NCBI GenBank assembly: GCA_016794525.1 | Contig: JAEUJY010000148.1 | Span: 1 to 64,000 of the forward strand | Origin: Myxococcales bacterium | GTDB taxonomy: Bacteria > Myxococcota_A > Polyangia > Haliangiales > Haliangiaceae | Direction: 5' to 3' | Length of the DNA stretch: 64,000 nucleotides | In this document: positions 59,622 through 64,000 of the stretch, in pieces | How positions within the stretch are numbered: position 1 is the first letter of the stretch | Layout: every line of letters starts with the position of its first letter | The notes under the pieces: model-generated | The model's input: the letters and a program-made list of their open reading frames with translations, nothing else | The model's database searches: none | Told to the model about the DNA's origin: nothing | Position numbers and translations under genes: made by a program

Positions 59622-62165
59622 ATGCCCTCTCGCCTGAGCTCTCTGCTGGTCCGCGACGGGCTCGTCGGCGTGAAGCGCATGGAGAAGGCGTTCCAGCGCC
59701 AGGTGATCTACGGCGGCAGCCTCGACACCACGCTGCTCGAGATGGGGCTGGTGCCGGAGGACCGGCTGACGCAGTACCTGGCGCTGACCTCGGGCCTGCC
59801 GCCGGCCAACCGCGCCGAGTGCAACGTCTTCGACGCCGCGGCGGTGCAGCGCTGCCCGCTCGACGCCGCGACCCAGTACCACGTCGTCCCGCTGACGTTC
59901 GAGAACGGCTCGCTGCGGGTGCTGGTCCACGATCCGGTCGACATGGCCGCGCTCGAGGAGCTGGCCGACGATCTCGACTGCGCGGTGCAGCCGCTGATCG
60001 TCCCCGAGTACCGCTGGCACATGGTCTTCGTCCGCACCTTCGGCGGCCAGGCCAGCGCGCGGTTCTCGACGCTGGCCCGCCAGGCCGAGGCCGCGCCGGC
60101 GGTGGCGCCGGTCGGCCGCGCGCGCACGGTGATCGTCGACGCCGCCGACGAGCGGGCCGCCGACGCCGCGCCGCCGCTGAAGCCGGTCGGGCCCGAGGCG
60201 GTGACGATGCGGCTGCAGGCGCTCACCGACGAGCAGGCCGCGGCGGTGCCGGTGCCCAGCCCGCCGCGCGAGCGCAGCGATCGCAGCGAGCGCCGGGTCA
60301 CGCAGGTCGGCGTCGTGATGCCGCCGCCGGCGCCGGTGACGATCACCGCCGAGGAGCCCGGCGCCGACGAGCCGACGCCGCCGCCGATCGTCGCCCGCCG
60401 CAAGACCGCCGAGATGGGCACGCCGACGTTGCAGGCGCACCTCGCCGAGACCGAGGCCCGCCGCCAGGAGGCCAGCGGCCGGCACTCGCCGTCGCAGTCG
60501 CCGCCGTCGCGCGGGACGCCGTCCGACGGCGTGCCGACCCGCGCGGTCGATCCGCCGAGCGTGCCGCCGGCCGCCAGCGACGACGGCCCCGTGCCGGCGG
60601 TGCGCGCGCGCGAGCTGATGGCGAACGCCACCGAGCGCGATCAGGTGTTCCACGCGCTGCTGCGCGCGCTGCGCAGCAAGGCGCGCTGGGCGGGCCTCTT
60701 GACCGTGCAGGGCGGCGCGGCGATCGGGCGCGTCGCGATGGCCGAGCCCGGCCTCGACACGGCGACGATGGCGTCGGTGCTGATCCCGCTCGACGTCGCG
60801 TCGCCGTTCCGCGCGACGATCACCGCGTGCCACCCGTACGTCGGGCCGCTGTCGATCGGCAACGCCGACCTCGACGTGATGCTGGCGCGGATGGGCGGCG
60901 TCGTGCCGCCGGCCGGCCTGCTGCTGCCGGTCGTGCTGCGCGGCCGCACCGTCGCGCTGGCGGTGGCGCACCGCGGGCCGGGCACGATGGCGCTGGCCGA
61001 GGTGACCGAGCTGTTGCCGCTGGCCGCGGCGACCGCCGACGCGCTGCAGCGGCTGATCGCGCGGACCAAGGCGGTCGGCTACCGCGCGCCCACCGCCGAT
61101 CCGGCGGCGCCCGCCGCCACCGCGCCGGTCGACATCGCGACCGTGCCCAACAAGAAAGATCCGCGGCGCACCGTCGGCTGGGCGGTGCCCACCGCCGACG
61201 CCCCCGCCGCCGCCCTCGCGCCGGATCCCGTCGAGCCGCCGCCCCCGGCCCCGCCGCCGCCGCGCCCGATCACCGCGGTGATCGCCGCGGTCGAGGGCGA
61301 CGACGAGGCCGCCGCCGCCGCCGCGCTGATCGAGGCGGTCAACCGCGCCGACGAGGCGCTGCCGCTGGTCGCGGTGCGCTTCCCCGGCCGGCTGCGGGTC
61401 GATCGCTACCGGGTCAGCGGCCGCGCGCTGCGCCCCGGTCAGTACGGCGGCTTGCTCGAGCTGGCGGTGCAGCTGGGCGTGCCCGCCGGCGAGCTGCTGC
61501 TCGAGCGGCTGGCCGATCCGCACCGCGACGTGCGGTTCTACGCCGCGGTGTGCCTGGCCCACCTGCGGCTGCGCAGCGCGGTGTACCCGCTGGTCGAGCG
61601 GCTGTTCGACTCCGACTACGGCGTGCGGGCGTGCGCGATCGAGGCGCTGGCCACCTACCCCGCCCGCGATCTCGACCTGGCGATGGTGCGCGCGCGCCAC
61701 GCGCTGCACAGCGAGGACCTCGAGCGCGTCGAGGCCGCGACCACCGCGATCGCCGAGCTGGGCGACCGCGCGGCGATCCCCGATCTGATCGACATCGTCG
61801 GCCGCGACGCGCGGCGCGGCGAGCACGCGCGGCGCGCGCTGGTGGCGCTGACCCGCGTCGATCACGCGACGTCAGAGCGGCGCTGGCGCAAGTGGTGGGA
61901 CGAGCACCGCGAGCGCCACCGCGTCGAGTGGCTGATCGACGCGCTCGGCGGCAAGGACGCGACGCTGCGGGTGGCGGCGTTCGACGACCTGCGCCGCATC
62001 ACCGGCGAGTCGCTGGGCGCGATCGACGATCTGGCCAAGCGCGATCGCTCCGAGACCCGCGAGCGCTGGGAGCGGTGGTGGCACGACTACGGCCGCCGGC
62101 GGTTCGTCCGCGACGACGACGAGCGCTTGCGCCCGACGGCGACGCTGCCGACGCGGCGCGAGTAG
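59622..62165 (+). CDS. MshEN/GspE-N domain protein with C-terminal HEAT repeats
   Basis: ATG 59622 gives 847 residues. Residues 1-140 resemble the N-terminal domain of type II secretion/type IV pilus ATPases (RLSSLLVRDGLVGVKRMEKAFQ, GSLDTTLLEMGLVPEDRLTQYLALTSGLPP), a fold that can bind cyclic di-GMP. A long disordered region rich in Pro/Ala follows, then a GAF-like segment (DQVFHALLRALRSKARWAGLLTVQGG...). From about 600 come HEAT-type helices (LLLERLADPHRDVRFYAAVCLAHL, AIPDLIDIVGRDARRGEHARRALVAL). There is no Walker motif, so it is not a secretion ATPase; a regulatory or scaffolding role linked to gliding, pili or c-di-GMP is plausible. Confidence 0.82.
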   Translation: MPSRLSSLLVRDGLVGVKRMEKAFQRQVIYGGSLDTTLLEMGLVPEDRLTQYLALTSGLPPANRAECNVFDAAAVQRCPLDAATQYHVVPLTFENGSLRVLVHDPVDMAALEELADDLDCAVQPLIVPEYRWHMVFVRTFGGQASARFSTLARQAEAAPAVAPVGRARTVIVDAADERAADAAPPLKPVGPEAVTMRLQALTDEQAAAVPVPSPPRERSDRSERRVTQVGVVMPPPAPVTITAEEPGADEPTPPPIVARRKTAEMGTPTLQAHLAETEARRQEASGRHSPSQSPPSRGTPSDGVPTRAVDPPSVPPAASDDGPVPAVRARELMANATERDQVFHALLRALRSKARWAGLLTVQGGAAIGRVAMAEPGLDTATMASVLIPLDVASPFRATITACHPYVGPLSIGNADLDVMLARMGGVVPPAGLLLPVVLRGRTVALAVAHRGPGTMALAEVTELLPLAAATADALQRLIARTKAVGYRAPTADPAAPAATAPVDIATVPNKKDPRRTVGWAVPTADAPAAALAPDPVEPPPPAPPPPRPITAVIAAVEGDDEAAAAAALIEAVNRADEALPLVAVRFPGRLRVDRYRVSGRALRPGQYGGLLELAVQLGVPAGELLLERLADPHRDVRFYAAVCLAHLRLRSAVYPLVERLFDSDYGVRACAIEALATYPARDLDLAMVRARHALHSEDLERVEAATTAIAELGDRAAIPDLIDIVGRDARRGEHARRALVALTRVDHATSERRWRKWWDEHRERHRVEWLIDALGGKDATLRVAAFDDLRRITGESLGAIDDLAKRDRSETRERWERWWHDYGRRRFVRDDDERLRPTATLPTRRE

Positions 62166-62196
62166 CGTCGCCTCGCGTCTCGGAGGGGAGGCTCGG
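62166..62196 (-). repeat. Possible degenerate two-hairpin element copy D
   Basis: On the minus strand, GCCGAGCCTCCCCTCCGAGA then CGCGAGGC matches the 3' end of the element (GCCTCCC...GACGCGAG). The hairpin part is poorly preserved. Confidence 0.25.
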
Positions 62197-62249
62197 CGGG
62201 GACCGCGCGAGTCGCGTCGGCGAGTCGCCGAGCGCAGGGCGTGCGGCCG

Positions 62250-63233
62250 CTACCGCGGCTCGACGACGGCGCACACCGGCAGCCACGAGGCGCCGCCGCG
62301 CTCGTCGCGCTGGATCACCCACAGGTCGACCAGCCGCGACGGCTCGCCGACGTCGACGGTGGGCGCCGACCACGTGCTCGAGATGACCGGCGGGTTGCCG
62401 GCGGGGTCGCGCGGGCCGCCGGTCTCGGCGCGGCTCCACGAGCCGGCGGTGGCGATCCACTGGTAGCGCAGGTTCTCGGTGAACGTGCGCGAGCCGCCCT
62501 CGAACGTCGGCACGACGTAGGTCTCGGCGGTGCCATCGAGCGGCCGCGGCGCGAACTTGACCTTGGCGCCGCTGGGCACCTTCAGCCCGAACTCCGGGGT
62601 CGTGCACGCGCCCGACGGCACCACCGCCGGCTCCTCGATGCCGTTGCCGCGATCGATCTGCGCCGCGACCTCGGTCAGGACCGGGTTGGTGTTGGCGACG
62701 CGCTCGGCCGGCAGCCGCGGCGAGAACCGCACCGCCTTGCCGAGGTCGACCACCTCGGCGCCGTCGGCGGTCGCCGCCCGCACCGCGACGTTGATGTCGA
62801 CGCCGCCGAACCCGCCGAGCGAGTCGTTCTCGATCGTCGACCGGACGATCGCGATCAGCTCGGGGCCGGCGGGGATGGTCGCGCACGCCACCTGCCCGAC
62901 CGCCTGCGCCGCGGTCACCACCACCTCGGGCGAGAGCACCAGGAACGGGCGGGTCAGGTCGTCGCAGCGCAGATCGCGCTTCGGCGGGCACACCACCATC
63001 GACCACGTCAGGTCGCGCCGCTGCGGATCGGCCGCCAGCGCGCACACCCGCACGTCGTCGAACTCGACCGCCAGCGGGTTGGCGGGGTCGACGTCGACCA
63101 CCTGCTCCGGCGGCTCGGCCATCGCCGCCAGCGGCCGCAGATCGATCACGATCGCCGGATCCTCGAACGACCCGCAGGCCGTCGCGGCCAGCGCGCCGAG
63201 CAGCGCCAGCTTCAGGTCCCCGCGGCGGCTCAC
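62250..63233 (-). CDS. Lipoprotein of unknown function, paired with a TonB receptor
   Basis: GTG 63233 overlaps the receptor stop (GTGA). 327 residues: lipoprotein signal (GDLKLALLGALAATACGS), then beta-rich sequence with several cysteines (RVCALAADPQRRDLTWSMVVCPPKRDLRCDD, SGACTTPEFGL, WLPVCAVVEPR). One part reads like an Ig-type domain (LRYQWIATAGSWSRAETGG...STWSAPTVD). Its coupling to a TonB-dependent receptor suggests a surface or periplasmic partner for the same ligand, like SusD-type pairings in role only. Confidence 0.72.
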   Translation of the reverse strand: MSRRGDLKLALLGALAATACGSFEDPAIVIDLRPLAAMAEPPEQVVDVDPANPLAVEFDDVRVCALAADPQRRDLTWSMVVCPPKRDLRCDDLTRPFLVLSPEVVVTAAQAVGQVACATIPAGPELIAIVRSTIENDSLGGFGGVDINVAVRAATADGAEVVDLGKAVRFSPRLPAERVANTNPVLTEVAAQIDRGNGIEEPAVVPSGACTTPEFGLKVPSGAKVKFAPRPLDGTAETYVVPTFEGGSRTFTENLRYQWIATAGSWSRAETGGPRDPAGNPPVISSTWSAPTVDVGEPSRLVDLWVIQRDERGGASWLPVCAVVEPR

Positions 63234-64000
63234 CACGCACCTCGCACGCCGAGGGTCGGCAGGATCGGCACGCCGGACACCGGCGCCGACTCGCGATAGC
63301 GGTAGTCCCACTGCGTGGCCTCCGGGTTGGTGGCGTTGGTGACGTTCTGCACGTCGAGGTAGACGCCCAGGCTCCACAGCTTGAACAGCCAGGTCTTCTC
63401 GGCGCGCACGTCGAGCTGCTGGAAGTACGCGCGGCGCGCGGCGCGGAAGCCGCCGCTGACCGGCACGTAGCCGCCGCCGTCGGCGTCGAGGGTGGCGCCG
63501 ACGTACGGCGTCTCGGGGCGCCCGGTCGACAGCCGCAGCCGGCCGCCGAGCTCCCAGCCGCCGCCCGGCTTCCAGCTCACGACCGCGTTGAGGTTGTGGG
63601 CCTGATCGAACGCGGTGGGCACGGTGTCGCTGTCGACGAACCGCCGCTGCACGCTGTGCGAGTACGTGTACGACAGCCAGCCGTAGACGGTGTCGCTGAT
63701 CTCGCGCTTGATCAGCGCCTCGAGGCCGTACGTGCTGCTGACGCCGGAGTTGACGACGCGCTCGGGCGTGACGACCCCGCCGTCGACCTCGGCGTCGTTG
63801 GTGAAGTGCACGAGGTCGGCGCGATCGATGTAGTAGACCTCGCCGTCGACCAGCCAGCGCCGGGTCGGGCGCCACTCGCCGCCCAGGCCGAAGTGCAGGC
63901 CGCGCTCGCTGCGCACGTCGGGGTTGCCGAACCGCGCGTCGACCGCCTCGGGCTGCGGCGGCTGGTGGAACACGCCGGCGTAGGCCTTGAGCAGCTTGGT
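63230..64000 (-). CDS. TonB-dependent receptor, C-terminal part (5' end outside window)
   Basis: The frame is open from base 64000 to the TGA at 63230-63232, so about 256 C-terminal residues are seen. They are the last strands of a TonB-dependent outer-membrane barrel: KAYAGVFHQPP, HFGLGGEWRPTRRWLVDGEVYYIDRADLV, LEALIKREISDTVYGWLSYTYSHS, FDQAHNLNAVVSWKPGGGWELGGRLRLSTGRP, and LGVYLDVQNVTNATNPE with an aromatic last residue (Trp). The plug and TonB box lie beyond the window. Ligand unknown. It is translationally coupled to the lipoprotein gene. Confidence 0.9.
   Translation of the reverse strand, partial: TKLLKAYAGVFHQPPQPEAVDARFGNPDVRSERGLHFGLGGEWRPTRRWLVDGEVYYIDRADLVHFTNDAEVDGGVVTPERVVNSGVSSTYGLEALIKREISDTVYGWLSYTYSHSVQRRFVDSDTVPTAFDQAHNLNAVVSWKPGGGWELGGRLRLSTGRPETPYVGATLDADGGGYVPVSGGFRAARRAYFQQLDVRAEKTWLFKLWSLGVYLDVQNVTNATNPEATQWDYRYRESAPVSGVPILPTLGVRGAW

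Overview
The window is very GC-rich (roughly three quarters G+C by eye), densely coded on both strands, and rich in lipoproteins with Asp/Ala/Pro-rich linkers. It also carries a eukaryote-like Ser/Thr kinase with a CHASE sensor, an ABC1/UbiB kinase, a CotH-like kinase and a MshEN/HEAT protein. Together these suggest a large-genome myxobacterium (Myxococcota, perhaps the Haliangium/Kofleriaceae side). This is inferred from gene content; there is no rRNA here to confirm it. No tRNA, rRNA, CRISPR array or transposase was recognised.

Layout. 1-13 kb: mostly secreted or lipid-anchored proteins of unknown role, plus a TGase-elicitor-like transglutaminase with a P-domain (3341-5041), an MBL-fold hydrolase, a DUF2804 protein and a CHASE-Ser/Thr kinase. 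13-29 kb: a PNGase F-like amidase, an AlaX-type tRNA editing protein, an S37-type peptidase, an ABC1 kinase, an RNase Z-like protein followed by an Smr protein, a 1086-residue protein of unknown type, a degenerate CobS-like membrane protein, a CotH-like kinase and an alpha/beta hydrolase. 29-39 kb: class II DAHP synthase in a coupled three-gene operon, a PlsC-type acyltransferase preceded by 41-bp tandem repeats, and an EF-G paralogue behind a good sigma70 promoter. 39.2-46.8 kb: a seven-gene, translationally coupled operon encoding a di-heme b-type membrane protein, two large multiheme c-type cytochromes (one frameshifted), an outer-membrane beta-barrel, two multiheme lipoproteins and a ferredoxin/FAD oxidoreductase. 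I count 45 intact CXXCH motifs; the set looks like a trans-envelope electron conduit. 46.8-56 kb: an aldehyde dehydrogenase, a DUF1415 protein, a solitary AAA ATPase/nuclease-like gene inserted between 53-bp direct repeats, a DUF4105 protein and an M16 protease pair. 56-64 kb: a possible structured RNA, rpsU, the prmA-rsmE-RDD-MshEN/HEAT run, and the 3' end of a TonB-dependent receptor running off the window.

Three patterns stand out beyond the genes. First, a family of about 75-bp two-hairpin elements sits right after stop codons (9918, 34096, 34192, 57213). Stems change but pairing is kept, and one copy lies in frame inside the alaX gene (14240). Second, sixteen start codons have a TAnnnT box 5-8 nt upstream, which points to widespread leaderless transcription. 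Third, the ATPase insertion duplicated the convergent 3' overlap of its two neighbours, and a 35-bp near-palindrome covers its promoter.
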